44,321 nucleotides of DNA from an uncultured Bacteroidales bacterium. Lineage in GTDB: Bacteria > Bacteroidota > Bacteroidia > Bacteroidales > Tenuifilaceae. Every line of letters begins with the position of its first letter. Position 1 is the first letter of the stretch. The position numbers and the translations under genes are program-made. Where the stretch lies: positions 1 through 44,321 of the forward strand of contig CALBBQ010000021.1 in assembly GCA_937926785.1 (NCBI GenBank), given 5' to 3'. Under the pieces are notes generated by a model. It was given only the letters and a program-made list of their open reading frames with translations. It searched no databases and was not told where the DNA came from. This document shows positions 1 through 9,656 of the stretch, piece by piece.

Positions 1-29
1 GCATTTACAATGAAAATCTAAGTATCTAA

Positions 30-38
30 TAAATTTGC
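30..38 (+). promoter_or_regulatory. Bacteroidota -7 promoter element for the MORN-like gene
   Basis: TAAATTTGC matches the Bacteroidota -7 consensus TAnnTTTGC exactly and lies about 50 nt before the ATG at 91. No good -33 TTTG is visible at the usual 19-21 bp spacing, although this is close to the window edge. Confidence 0.55.
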
Positions 39-90
39 GTTTGATAGTATTGGCATCTATTTTTAACTTACACAGCAAAACCCGATTAAG

Positions 91-894
91 ATGAGGAATA
101 TATTACTTTCACTTTTACTAATTTTTCTAACCTTCAAGCCATCCATTGGCCAGAATGCGAATGCAAAAAATATGGTTGACAGCCAAAACCGTAAGCAGGG
201 CTACTGGTGTAAGTATTACCCTAACGGTAAAATAGCCTATGAGGGATGGTTTAAAGACGATAAGCCCACTGGCGAATTTAAACGGTACCACGAGAACGGA
301 GTGCTCAAAGCGGTGATGGTATATACTGAGAACTCCCCGCTGGTTTCTGTCACCTTGTTCACTACAAATGGGAAAAAAATGGCAACCGGCTTTTACATTA
401 ACCAAAAGAAAGACAGCCTGTGGCAGTACTACTCTGCTGAAGGCAAGTTGGTTTTTGAGGAGCGCTACCAGAATGGGTTAAGGCAAGGTCGTGCCAAAAG
501 TTTCTATCCATCGGGGCAGGTCATGGAATCGGCGCAATATAAGGACGACATGCTTCATGGAACTCTAATTCAGTTCTTCGAGAACGGCTTGAACCAGTCG
601 GTAATACCATACAGAAACGGTGAAATTGATGGAATCATAAAGGTTTACTATCCCAATGGTAGCCTACGCACGGAAGGCAGCTATAAGTCGGGTTTAAAGG
701 ATGGGGAGTGGAAGTTTTTCACGAACGAAGGGAAATTGGCTCAATCCATCAAGTATGTGAAAGGAGTACCAGAGAACTTTGCGGAGCTTGCCGAAAAAGA
801 ATCGCGTTACCTTGAGAGCCTGCTAAAAAACGCCGGGAAAATTAAAGAGCCAACTGTTGATGATGTGATGAACTCCATGGGTATCAGATATTAA
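91..894 (+). CDS. Exported MORN-like repeat protein (YwqK antitoxin-like fold)
   Basis: This 267-residue protein starts with a signal peptide (basic MRN, then a Leu/Phe-rich core ending near SIGQ at residues 18-21). The rest is a series of degenerate 20-25 residue repeats of the form YYPNGK..YEGW+KDDKPTG, seen around residues 40, 65, 110, 135, 160, 185 and 210, which is the MORN-variant pattern that databases label 'toxin-antitoxin system YwqK family antitoxin'. In Bacteroidota such proteins are common secreted or periplasmic proteins and the toxin-antitoxin label is rarely meaningful; no toxin is next to it. It is preceded by a perfect -7 element and followed by a 12-bp hairpin, so it is probably monocistronic. 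Its actual role is unknown. Confidence 0.85.
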   Translation: MRNILLSLLLIFLTFKPSIGQNANAKNMVDSQNRKQGYWCKYYPNGKIAYEGWFKDDKPTGEFKRYHENGVLKAVMVYTENSPLVSVTLFTTNGKKMATGFYINQKKDSLWQYYSAEGKLVFEERYQNGLRQGRAKSFYPSGQVMESAQYKDDMLHGTLIQFFENGLNQSVIPYRNGEIDGIIKVYYPNGSLRTEGSYKSGLKDGEWKFFTNEGKLAQSIKYVKGVPENFAELAEKESRYLESLLKNAGKIKEPTVDDVMNSMGIRY

Positions 895-902
895 ACCCAA
901 TT

Positions 903-930
903 ATTGCATTAGAAAAACTTCTAATGCAAT
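903..930. terminator. 12-bp perfect hairpin after the MORN-like gene
   Basis: ATTGCATTAGAA and TTCTAATGCAAT form a perfect 12-bp stem around the loop AAAC, starting 8 nt after the stop codon. There is no T-tract after it, so it may be an mRNA 3'-end stabiliser or an atypical terminator. The remaining 230 nt up to the subtilase gene hold no gene or convincing promoter that I can see. Confidence 0.5.
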
Positions 931-1162
931 GCGATTAAGAAAAATCGGGATAACTCCAAATAATCCATTGGTCCGCTCTTTCTAAGAGCTCCCAGTGAAT
1001 GTATGTTTTGGGTTAAAAATATTTCGTCGGATTCATTCCCGTATAGTTGGGAAAGCCCTAAATAGTTAAGAAACCTATGATAAGAAGAGAACATGAAACG
1101 TTTAGAACATGGTAATCGAGTAAAGGAAACAACCCAAATTGAAAATTAAATATCCTGGGATA

Positions 1163-2782
1163 ATGAAAAAAGTTATCGGACTGGTTATTTTACTTTCACT
1201 CACTGTTTGCCTGCCCGCCTTGTCGCAACCCAAATACTTTGTAGAGTTTGCAGACAAGAAGAATAGCCCCTACTCCATTAGTAGCCCACAGCAATTCCTT
1301 TCGGCTAGGGCTATAGAGCGTAGAAACAAACAGAATATCCCCATTACCGAGCAAGACCTACCCGTTAACCCCAGCTACCTGGAGCAAATTATTGCCAATT
1401 CCACCCAGGTTCATTACACCCTGCGCTGGTTTAACGGAGTGGTAGCAACTCTCACCGATGAGCAGCTGGACTTAGTCAGAAACCTGTATTTTGTTAAAAG
1501 CACCCAGAAAATATTTGAGCCTTCCAAAGCCAAAAGGCAAAGGTTTAGCATTTGGAAGTCTTTGGATGAAGTCCTGTACCAAACAAACACTCAACTCAAC
1601 TACGGAAGTTCATTTACCCAGGTGGGAATGTTAAATGGGCACCTGCTTCACAACAGGGGTTTCCTGGGCGAAGGAAAGGTAATTGCGGTACTCGATGCTG
1701 GTTTTCTGAATGTTGATGTACACCCGGCATTCGATTCCTTAAGGCTTAAGGGACGAATTTTAGGAACCAGAGATTATGTAAACCCCAAATCGAACATCTA
1801 CACAGAGCACTACCACGGCATGATGGTTCTTTCGGCCATGGGAGGTTATGTTGATGGGCAACTTATTGGCACAGCCCCACGAGCCCAATACTGGTTAATC
1901 CGAACCGAGGATGCCAGCACCGAACAGCTAATTGAGGAATATAACTGGGCCGCCGGTGCAGAGTTTGCCGATAGTGTGGGAGCCGATATCATCAACTCAT
2001 CGCTTGGTTACACGGTTTTTGATATTGAAAGTCAAAACCACCGGTACCCGGATTTAAACGGAGGCACTACGCCTGTGACAATGGCTGCCAACATGGCAGC
2101 AAGCAAAGGAATAGTAGTGGTGGTTAGCGCCGGTAACGAAGGGAACAGTTCATGGTACTACATATCTGCCCCGGCCGATTCGCCAATGGCATTAACCGTT
2201 GGGGCAGTAGATAGCCGCAAAGAGAAAGCCGATTTCAGCTCGTTTGGCCCCACTGCTGACGGGAGAATAAAGCCCGATGTTTGTGCTATGGGAAAAGGAA
2301 CTGTGCTGGCTATTCCGAATGGGTCAGTGGGTACATCGAACGGTACCTCCTTCTCTGCACCAATTATTTCCGGCATGGTTGCCTGTTTATGGCAGGCAAA
2401 GCCTGAACTTACCGGCCAAGAGCTAGTAGCCTTAATCCGTTCCGCATCATCCAGTAACTCATCGCCCAATAACAGCATTGGTTACGGCATACCCGACTTT
2501 GCCTTTATTATTCAGAATGATGAAGAAGAGTCTTTTGCATACCTCTGGCCCAACCCGTTTACCACCATTGCTTACCTGAAGTGTAACCTTTCCGGCACAT
2601 CACCTGTTAAGGTAACCATAACGGCAATAAACGGTCAACATATCATTTCAAAAAAGCTAAACAGCAACTCCGATGGAACAATTGTGATAGATTTCATAGG
2701 AGGCTTACCCGCTGGGCTATACTTCCTGACAGTACTAACGCCAAACGAACAGTTCACAGTAAAAGTTGTTAAAGCTAAGTAA
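1163..2782 (+). CDS. S8 family subtilisin-like serine protease with type IX secretion sorting domain
   Basis: The frame is open from a TTG at 1139, but I choose the ATG at 1163 because it gives a normal signal peptide (MKKVIGLVILLSLTVCLPALSQ). The 539-residue product has the subtilase triad: Asp178 in VIAVLDAGF, His218 in HYHGMMV, and Ser396 in SNGTSFSAP, with the oxyanion Asn325 in SAGNEGN. The last ~78 residues begin with WPNPF and end in a Val/Lys-rich tail (QFTVKVVKAK), which is the T9SS type A C-terminal domain used for export through the Por machinery and surface attachment. It is therefore probably a surface or secreted protease of a type IX-secreting bacterium. xseA starts at the base right after its stop codon, so the two may be cotranscribed although their functions are unrelated. 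Confidence 0.93.
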   Translation: MKKVIGLVILLSLTVCLPALSQPKYFVEFADKKNSPYSISSPQQFLSARAIERRNKQNIPITEQDLPVNPSYLEQIIANSTQVHYTLRWFNGVVATLTDEQLDLVRNLYFVKSTQKIFEPSKAKRQRFSIWKSLDEVLYQTNTQLNYGSSFTQVGMLNGHLLHNRGFLGEGKVIAVLDAGFLNVDVHPAFDSLRLKGRILGTRDYVNPKSNIYTEHYHGMMVLSAMGGYVDGQLIGTAPRAQYWLIRTEDASTEQLIEEYNWAAGAEFADSVGADIINSSLGYTVFDIESQNHRYPDLNGGTTPVTMAANMAASKGIVVVVSAGNEGNSSWYYISAPADSPMALTVGAVDSRKEKADFSSFGPTADGRIKPDVCAMGKGTVLAIPNGSVGTSNGTSFSAPIISGMVACLWQAKPELTGQELVALIRSASSSNSSPNNSIGYGIPDFAFIIQNDEEESFAYLWPNPFTTIAYLKCNLSGTSPVKVTITAINGQHIISKKLNSNSDGTIVIDFIGGLPAGLYFLTVLTPNEQFTVKVVKAK

Positions 2783-4159
2783 ATGCAAACCAAAGCAAAA
2801 ACATACTCACTCTTTGAGCTCAACCAGCTGGTTAAGCAAACCATCACTGAGCAACTTGCCGATTCCTACTGGGTAATTGCAGAAATTAGCGAGCTAAAGG
2901 AGCATTCCTCTGGTCACTGCTATCTGGAACTAATTCAAAAGGATGAAGATTCTGATACCATCCGGGCACGAGCACGGGCAACCATATGGGCATACAGCTA
3001 CCGAATGCTCAAACCCTACTTTGCGTCTGCTACCGGCCGATCACTGAGCCAGGGCCTAAAGGTGATGGTACTAGCCCAAGTTAACTTTCATGAGGTATAC
3101 GGCTATAGCCTCAATATTACCGATATTGAACCCACCTTCACGATTGGAGACATTGAACTTCGACGAAGGGAAACCATCAACCGGCTTATAGCCGATGGGG
3201 TTTATGACATGAACCGTGAACTCACGCTCGAAATGCTCCCATTTCGTATTGCTGTCATATCCTCTCCTCAAGCCGCAGGCTATGTGGACTTTTTGAAACA
3301 GCTCACCCAAAATCGGTTTGGGTACCCTTTTAAGATTACTCTCTTTAACGCGTTGATGCAAGGACGCGATGCCGAAGATTCAATTATTACAGCATTAGCC
3401 AATATCAACAAAGTGAAGGAGCAGTTCGATTTGGTAGCAATTGTTAGGGGTGGTGGAGCCACAGCTGACCTGTCCTGCTTTGACTCCTATAACCTGGCCA
3501 ACCACATTGCCCAGTTTCCATTACCAGTTATAACGGGAATTGGGCACGATAAAGATATTACTGTAGCTGACCTTGTGGCTTACAAAACACTGAAAACGCC
3601 AACAGCTGTTGCCGAATTTATTATTGAACAAGCAAATGAAGCCGAGAACTATTTTATAGAACTGAGAGAAAGATTAATAGCCCATGCCACAGACTTTCTT
3701 GAAACCAGTAAAGATGAACTCATGCAATACGCAGAAAAAATCAAACTAAAATCTTTAAACACAATAAACCAACAAAAAAATTTCCTTACCCATAACTGGG
3801 CGGTATTACCATCAACATCGAGGCTAAATGTTTATAAAAATAGTGTCAACCTAAAAAACTATTCCAACCTGATTCATAAACACCTACAAAGCTACCTGAT
3901 GCAAAACGAAGAGAACATTCCAAAACTCTCAAAAAAACTAGAAAAAGCTGCCAAACAAAAGCTGATACAGGCAAAACAGAAAGAAACATATCTGGCCAAA
4001 ATAGTAGAAACCTTAGACCCAAAGAATACGTTAAAGAAGGGCTTTACCATAACACGGATAAACGGTAAAACCGCACGAAGCGTTAATGATGTTGGTAGAA
4101 ATGCCACTATTACCACTCAATTCCATGATGGTGAGGTAATAAGCAGAACTCAAAACTAG
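2783..4159 (+). CDS. xseA: Exodeoxyribonuclease VII large subunit
   Basis: 458 residues, a normal size for XseA. The N-terminal ~110 residues are the OB-fold nucleic-acid-binding domain (YWVIAEISELKEHSSGHCYLEL), followed by the catalytic domain with IAVISSPQAAGYVDFLKQL, the conserved VRGGGATADLSCFDSY segment and PVITGIGHDKDITVADLVA. A coiled-coil-forming helical stretch and a short C-terminal strand domain (LKKGFTITRINGK) complete the family pattern. With XseB it forms the single-strand-specific exonuclease that cuts DNA to oligonucleotides in both polarities. The ATG follows the preceding stop codon directly. The matching xseB lies 5.2 kb downstream, after two histidine kinase genes, rather than adjacent as is usual. 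Confidence 0.97.
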   Translation: MQTKAKTYSLFELNQLVKQTITEQLADSYWVIAEISELKEHSSGHCYLELIQKDEDSDTIRARARATIWAYSYRMLKPYFASATGRSLSQGLKVMVLAQVNFHEVYGYSLNITDIEPTFTIGDIELRRRETINRLIADGVYDMNRELTLEMLPFRIAVISSPQAAGYVDFLKQLTQNRFGYPFKITLFNALMQGRDAEDSIITALANINKVKEQFDLVAIVRGGGATADLSCFDSYNLANHIAQFPLPVITGIGHDKDITVADLVAYKTLKTPTAVAEFIIEQANEAENYFIELRERLIAHATDFLETSKDELMQYAEKIKLKSLNTINQQKNFLTHNWAVLPSTSRLNVYKNSVNLKNYSNLIHKHLQSYLMQNEENIPKLSKKLEKAAKQKLIQAKQKETYLAKIVETLDPKNTLKKGFTITRINGKTARSVNDVGRNATITTQFHDGEVISRTQN

Positions 4160-4170
4160 TATTGACAAGA

Positions 4171-6408
4171 ATGGATTATTGCACTATATTATGCAAAAAA
4201 TCTTATCCCCTGAAAAAAACAAGTAAGCATATTATCGCCCTTTTCACACTACTGTTCTTTTTGAATGGTTCATATTTACCTGGGCAAACGCAACCGCTAA
4301 CAAAAACCGATAGCTTACGCCAGCAAATCAGGACATCAAAGGGGATTGATAAGGTAAACTCTTTAATTGAGCTATCCATACTATTCTGGAATACCCACCC
4401 CGACTCTGCGATTTACTATTCTGAACTCGCCTTGCAGGAAGCTAAAAAGGACGGAAGCAACGATGCCCTAGGCGATGCCTACAACGCACTTGGAAATGCA
4501 TGGTCATTTAAAGGACAACCTGAAAAAGCCCTTGAACTTTACCTGAAATCGAAGGAGTACAGGGAAAAGACTGAGAATTACGAAAAGATTGGAAATTCGT
4601 ATAACAACATCGGAATTCTTCATCGGAACCAAAAGCGATACAACCAAGCCATTGCCAGCTACCTCCAAGCTTCAGAGTATTACGAAAAAGCAGGCAAATA
4701 CAGACAGCAAGCCAACTCGTACCGGCAAGTTGCCAAGATATACAACGACATAAGCGATAAAAACAAAGCCCTTGAGTTTGCTTTTAAGTCGTTGGCAGTC
4801 ATAAATGCCAATAACTTAAGCGATATGAAAGCCAGCGTGTATAACCTGATAGGTTTGCTCCACCGTGATCTTAAGAATATTGAACTTGCGGAAAAATTTT
4901 ACAAGCTGGCATTTGATGAATGGAGCCGTAGCAATGATCTTTCAGGATTATCGACAGCCTACAATAACCTGGGTATAATCTGCGATGATAAGGGCGACCT
5001 GCAACGATCACTGGAATACTATAATAAATCGCTTGAGATAGCAAAAAAATTAGCCGACTCAAGCGCAATGGCAACCGCCTACAATAATATAGGTTACCTA
5101 TACGCCCGCATCAATGAACCCGACAAGGCAATCGAATCCTATCAGAAATCCATTGAAATTTCAAAAAAGATTGGTCAAACAGATGATTACTTCAACACCC
5201 TAAACAACATTGCTGCCGTTTATTTAAGAATCAACAGATTAGATGATGCACAAAAAACCCTTAGCCTAGCCCTGAAAGAGATATCAAAGGTAAAAGACCT
5301 GGCATACAAGCAGGAAACCTACCAACTGCTAAGCGAACTAAATGCGCGAAAAGGAGATTACCACCAGGCCTACCTCTTCAAATCGAAAGAATTGGCATAT
5401 GCCGATACCCTTTACACACAGCAGAGAATTAGCAGCATTGCCGAAATGCAAACCCGCTACGATACCGAAGCTAAGGAAAAAGAGATTCAACTGTTAAAAA
5501 AAGATGTGGAGCTTAAGGAGTTGCAGTACCAGAAGCAAAAAAGTGTGCAGCAGGTACTGGTTTCGCTAACACTTCTAATGTTGGTTATCATCATAGGAAC
5601 CATACTAATCCTGCATATCAATAGCAATAAGAACCGACAACTAGCAGAAAAAAACAAAGAGCTAAACGAGATAAACGAGAAGTTGAAACTCTCCGAAAAA
5701 AACCTAAGTGAATTAAATGCTACAAAAGACAAACTATTTTCTATCATAGCCCACGATCTGAAAAACCCATTTAACGCCCTTATTGGTTTCAGCGATATTC
5801 TGGAAAGGAACTACAGCTACCTCACTGATAACGAGAAGAAGGAATACATAGCCGTAATCTCTGAATCTTCGCAAAATTTGTATAGGTTGCTGGATAATCT
5901 ACTGCAGTGGACCCGCGCCCAAACCGGAAGTATTACCTATATGCCAGAAAGATTTAGAATTGAACCATTAATAAAGCAAGAAATCCAACACCTAAACGCT
6001 AGCGCTGAAAAGAAAAAGATAAGCATTACGGTTGATTCTGACCTCAACCAGATGGTGTTTGCCGATAAAAATTCAATTGCCACGGTAATACGTAACTTGG
6101 TTAGCAATGCCATTAAGTTTACCGATGTGGGGGGCAAAATTGAGATTACCGTGAAGCTATCCGAGGAAAACCCTAAAATGGCCGAAGTCATTGTAAAAGA
6201 TTCGGGGGTTGGAATCGATCCCGAAGACTTACCTCGCTTATTTATGATTGATGGATCCTTTAGCACAAGAGGAACTGCAAACGAATCGGGAACGGGGTTA
6301 GGCTTGCTCCTTTGTCACGACTTTGTAACAAAAAACAACGGGCGAATTTGGGTGAACAGCACAAAAGGAAGCGGAAGCGCATTCCATTTCACAATCCCAC
6401 TGGCCTAG
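4171..6408 (+). CDS. TPR-repeat membrane sensor histidine kinase (first of a pair)
   Basis: I take the ATG at 4171 rather than the in-frame TTG at 4162; the 745-residue product then has an N-terminal hydrophobic export signal (HIIALFTLLFFLNGSYLPGQ, about residues 20-40). Residues ~55-420 are tandem tetratricopeptide repeats (for example AYNNLGIICDDKGDLQRSLEYYNKSLEIAKK), predicted periplasmic. A transmembrane helix lies at ~460-482, then a coiled coil, a HisKA domain with phospho-acceptor His528 in FSIIAHDLKNPF, and a HATPase_c domain with NLVSNAIKF (N box), DSGVGID and GTGLGLLLC (G boxes). No receiver domain is fused and no response regulator is adjacent. It starts 11 nt after xseA and is paralogous to the next gene. 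The ligand is unknown. Confidence 0.92.
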   Translation: MDYCTILCKKSYPLKKTSKHIIALFTLLFFLNGSYLPGQTQPLTKTDSLRQQIRTSKGIDKVNSLIELSILFWNTHPDSAIYYSELALQEAKKDGSNDALGDAYNALGNAWSFKGQPEKALELYLKSKEYREKTENYEKIGNSYNNIGILHRNQKRYNQAIASYLQASEYYEKAGKYRQQANSYRQVAKIYNDISDKNKALEFAFKSLAVINANNLSDMKASVYNLIGLLHRDLKNIELAEKFYKLAFDEWSRSNDLSGLSTAYNNLGIICDDKGDLQRSLEYYNKSLEIAKKLADSSAMATAYNNIGYLYARINEPDKAIESYQKSIEISKKIGQTDDYFNTLNNIAAVYLRINRLDDAQKTLSLALKEISKVKDLAYKQETYQLLSELNARKGDYHQAYLFKSKELAYADTLYTQQRISSIAEMQTRYDTEAKEKEIQLLKKDVELKELQYQKQKSVQQVLVSLTLLMLVIIIGTILILHINSNKNRQLAEKNKELNEINEKLKLSEKNLSELNATKDKLFSIIAHDLKNPFNALIGFSDILERNYSYLTDNEKKEYIAVISESSQNLYRLLDNLLQWTRAQTGSITYMPERFRIEPLIKQEIQHLNASAEKKKISITVDSDLNQMVFADKNSIATVIRNLVSNAIKFTDVGGKIEITVKLSEENPKMAEVIVKDSGVGIDPEDLPRLFMIDGSFSTRGTANESGTGLGLLLCHDFVTKNNGRIWVNSTKGSGSAFHFTIPLA

Positions 6409-6473
6409 CTACTTCACCCATTTGTCAATCCCATTTTTTTTCTTTACTTTGGGGGTGAACAACACCCCAAAAG

Positions 6474-9335
6474 ATGCTCCGACTTTTACGTCTTAATCTA
6501 ATAATAGTTCTAACCACAATAGCAACCCTGGCTTCATTTGCCAAGGGCGATGCCGATAGCTTGTTTACTCTAATCAAAATTTTCGCCATTGAAAACCCCG
6601 AAACCGCAGGAATATACTGTAGCCGTTTGGCTACGCTTGCAAATAGAAGTGCTAATGACTCATTAAAGATTCTTTACTACCTGGCCATGAGCGAGTACAG
6701 TTCGGGTCTGGGACTATCCGAAAACTCCTCAAAATATCTGGATTCAGCCCTCAAAACAGCTCAACTAAAATCACTGCTCAATCTTCAGGTTGAATCACTT
6801 TTACTAAAATCGAAGCAACTGTTAAAAACCGGGAACTACAGTGAATCAATAAAAGTAAACGAAAAAGCAAGATTATTGGCTTTACGGAGTAAAGAAACAA
6901 GCCTGATTGTAAAATCGATTCTAAGCCGGGGGGATATCTACAAAGAAATTGGACAATACCACGTGGCCATCGAAAAAAAATCGGAAGCAATAGGCTTTTC
7001 AACAAAGCACCAAAGTACTATAGCCGAATGCTACCAAAGTATTGGGAGTACCCATTGGCATTTTGGGAACTATCCGGAAGCACTAAAAGCTTACTATCAA
7101 GGCTTAATTGCTGCTGAAAATGCCAGCGACACCCTGAGGCTAATACAAATAAGCAAAAACATTGGACTGACTTTTCGTGAAACGGGAGATTTTGACAAAG
7201 CCCTTGAAAACCTGAATAGCGCCTTGCTGTATGCCCAAAAAACTGATAACAAAGCAGAAATAGCCGACATACTTAATGTTTTTGGAGGCGTTTACCTTAA
7301 GTTTTCAAGACCAGCAAATGCAATCGCATACTATAATCAAAGCCTTGCCATAAGAGAAAAGCTTGGCTACCTACATTCCAGCATTAGCTCACTGACAAAC
7401 CTGGCTAGGGCCTTTGTCCAAATCAAGAAACCAGAAAATGCAGTAGAAGCCCTTGATAAGGCACTGGAGATATCCCGTAAGCTGAACGACACCTCGTTAG
7501 AGGCCAACCTCCAAAATGAAATGGGAAACATCTACCTAAACCTCGAAAACTACTCTGAAGCCTTGAGACACTACCTAATTTCCCTAAAAATCAGGCAATC
7601 CTATGGAAAGGATGAGGACGTTGCACGTTCTATGGTTAATATCGCCCTGGTTTACAGAAAATTAGGGCTATACCGGAATGCCAGAAAATACATTGAGGAT
7701 GCCCGGAAAACCATTGAAAATATTGAAGCCAAACCGGACTTGAAAATCTACATCTATCAAAACCTTGGAAACGTGTTGTACGACCAGAAGGAATATGACA
7801 AAGCCATAGGTGCATACCAGAAAGCTTTAGAGCTTAGCGAACAAAAGGGGGATGATCTTCAAATATCGAGATTACTTAAAAACATATCGCAAAGCTACCT
7901 CGACTGGGGAAAAATCAGCTTAGCGCGGAGCACAATATCCCAATCCATTAAAATTGCGCTTAGGAACAATCAGATTAATGAGTTAGCTGATCAATACAAT
8001 ACTTTAGGGAATATTGAAAAACAGGCAGGAAACTATCAACTAGCCATAGCACATTACGCCCGCGCTGCTGAGAAGTACCAGCAGTCATTAAATTTAGATG
8101 GAAAAGCACTTTGCCTCAGAAAGACAGGTGAAATATATGGAATTCTTGGTAATAGTAAAGAAGCCGAGAGTTACATCAAAGAATCCATTAAGATTGGAGA
8201 ACAGACAAAGAATCCATACCTAATCTCTTTGGGATTACTCTCGCTGAGTGAGTTGTCAAAAAAACAGGGCAACTTTGCAAAAGCACTGGCATTGTATCAA
8301 AAGCATATCAGAATACGCGATAGTCTTGATAATATTAAACGAAGCGAGGTAAACCTCGAAGCGCACATCAACCTGGAGCTGGATAAAACCAAATCGGAAA
8401 TTAAACTTATTGAGGCCGAGGTAGAAGCGCTACGCGCAAGAGTAGAGCTTGACAAGGAAAGGATGGGGAAGCAGAGAGCACAGCGTAACCTTCTCATTCT
8501 AGTGGTTGTTTTTATGGTATTTGTAACCGCTACGGCACTGTACCTTTTCCGCCAGAAAAAATACTATGCTAAACTTCAGCGCGACAAGTACGAGGAGGTT
8601 AGCCTAATCAACGAAATGCTGAAAGAATCGCAAGCGGAACTCCAGCAAACCATTAAAACAAAGGACAAGCTATTTTCAATCGTTGCGCATGACCTAAGGA
8701 GTCCGTTCACCGCACTGGTAGGGCTAACCGAGGTTCTATCCACAAATTCCGAGTCGTTATCACCCCAAGAGGTGAAGGAGCTAAGCGAACACGTTCATCA
8801 GTCGGCAACACAGGTACTAACACTAACTGAAAACCTACTAAGCTGGGCCCGAAGTCAAACCGGAAAGTTAACGCTTAAGCCGGAACCAATCAACATCAAT
8901 GCACTCATTAATAGCTCCGTAGCCGTTGCTTCGATTCCCGCCGTGAAAAAAAACATCACCATCAATATCGAAAACTCCGGTGAGCCGATGGTATTTGCCG
9001 ATTATGAAACCGTTCAAACCATAATCCGCAACCTGCTGAGCAACGCCATCAAGTTCACACCTGAGGGTGGTATCATCAGCATCAGAATAAGAGAAGGCAA
9101 TTCATCGGTGAAAGTTTCGATTTCCGACACTGGCATAGGCATTGCCCCCGAAAATCTCCAAAAACTCTTTGCTCTGGATGGTTACACCACTAAGGGCACA
9201 AATTCTGAAAACGGAACCGGTCTGGGACTAATCCTATGTAAGGAGTTTGCCCATGCTAATGGGGGAACAATAGAGGTTGAAAGCGAGGTTAACAAGGGAA
9301 CCACATTTACATTAACTTTACCAAGAAATAGTTAA
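6474..9335 (+). CDS. TPR-repeat membrane sensor histidine kinase (second of a pair)
   Basis: 953 residues with signal peptide (LNLIIVLTTIATLASFAKG), a long array of tetratricopeptide repeats from ~80 to ~620, a coiled coil, a transmembrane helix at ~672-692 (LLILVVVFMVFVTATALYLF), HisKA with His739 in FSIVAHDLRSPFTALVG, and HATPase_c with NLLSNAIKF, DTGIGIA and GTGLGLILC. The architecture and kinase core match the upstream gene, with a longer repeat domain, so this is probably a tandem duplication. A short GC inverted repeat (TTGGGG/CCCCAA) lies in the 65-nt gap before it. xseB starts 12 nt after its stop, so it appears to be within a read-through unit xseA-HK-HK-xseB. Its partner response regulator is not in the window. 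Confidence 0.92.
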   Translation: MLRLLRLNLIIVLTTIATLASFAKGDADSLFTLIKIFAIENPETAGIYCSRLATLANRSANDSLKILYYLAMSEYSSGLGLSENSSKYLDSALKTAQLKSLLNLQVESLLLKSKQLLKTGNYSESIKVNEKARLLALRSKETSLIVKSILSRGDIYKEIGQYHVAIEKKSEAIGFSTKHQSTIAECYQSIGSTHWHFGNYPEALKAYYQGLIAAENASDTLRLIQISKNIGLTFRETGDFDKALENLNSALLYAQKTDNKAEIADILNVFGGVYLKFSRPANAIAYYNQSLAIREKLGYLHSSISSLTNLARAFVQIKKPENAVEALDKALEISRKLNDTSLEANLQNEMGNIYLNLENYSEALRHYLISLKIRQSYGKDEDVARSMVNIALVYRKLGLYRNARKYIEDARKTIENIEAKPDLKIYIYQNLGNVLYDQKEYDKAIGAYQKALELSEQKGDDLQISRLLKNISQSYLDWGKISLARSTISQSIKIALRNNQINELADQYNTLGNIEKQAGNYQLAIAHYARAAEKYQQSLNLDGKALCLRKTGEIYGILGNSKEAESYIKESIKIGEQTKNPYLISLGLLSLSELSKKQGNFAKALALYQKHIRIRDSLDNIKRSEVNLEAHINLELDKTKSEIKLIEAEVEALRARVELDKERMGKQRAQRNLLILVVVFMVFVTATALYLFRQKKYYAKLQRDKYEEVSLINEMLKESQAELQQTIKTKDKLFSIVAHDLRSPFTALVGLTEVLSTNSESLSPQEVKELSEHVHQSATQVLTLTENLLSWARSQTGKLTLKPEPININALINSSVAVASIPAVKKNITINIENSGEPMVFADYETVQTIIRNLLSNAIKFTPEGGIISIRIREGNSSVKVSISDTGIGIAPENLQKLFALDGYTTKGTNSENGTGLGLILCKEFAHANGGTIEVESEVNKGTTFTLTLPRNS

Positions 9336-9347
9336 CTTATCTTACGT

Positions 9348-9554
9348 ATGGTAAAAAAAACAATTAAATACAGCGAAGCCATCAAAGAGGTGGAGGAAAT
9401 AGTTAACCAGATTGAATCGAACGAGCTGGATATTGATGAGCTTACCGAAAAGATTAGGCGAGCTTCAGAGCTGCTTAGGTTCTGTAAGGAAAAACTACAT
9501 TCAGCAGAGCAAGAGATAAACAACATAATTGATGAGCTCCAGGATGAAAACTAA
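9348..9554 (+). CDS. xseB: Exodeoxyribonuclease VII small subunit
   Basis: 68 residues, the normal size for XseB. The sequence is a two-helix coiled coil with the family signature Y(S)EAIKEVEEIVNQIESNELDIDELTEKI near the N-terminus and a charged second helix (LLRFCKEKLHSAEQEI). XseB binds the helical region of XseA and is needed for nuclease activity. It lies 12 nt after the second TPR kinase gene and shares its strand with xseA. About 100 nt without a feature separate it from the cyclase gene. Confidence 0.95.
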   Translation: MVKKTIKYSEAIKEVEEIVNQIESNELDIDELTEKIRRASELLRFCKEKLHSAEQEINNIIDELQDEN

Positions 9555-9656
9555 CTATAAGAAAACCAACCATCGGAAAAGTCAACTAAATTTAATGCAA
9601 ACGTTTTAGACGAAAGGTATTTTTTGCTTTATTTGTATTGATATTTTTCCAGTCTG

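Noticed and set aside
91..894. Antitoxin of a toxin-antitoxin pair
   Set aside because: The YwqK-type repeat is found in many exported Bacteroidota proteins. There is a signal peptide and no toxin-like gene next to it.
6448..6470. TTGGGG/CCCCAA inverted repeat before the second TPR kinase as a terminator
   Set aside because: There is no T-tract on either side, and the stem is short. The nearby TACTTTG is one base short of the -7 consensus, so I did not list a promoter either.
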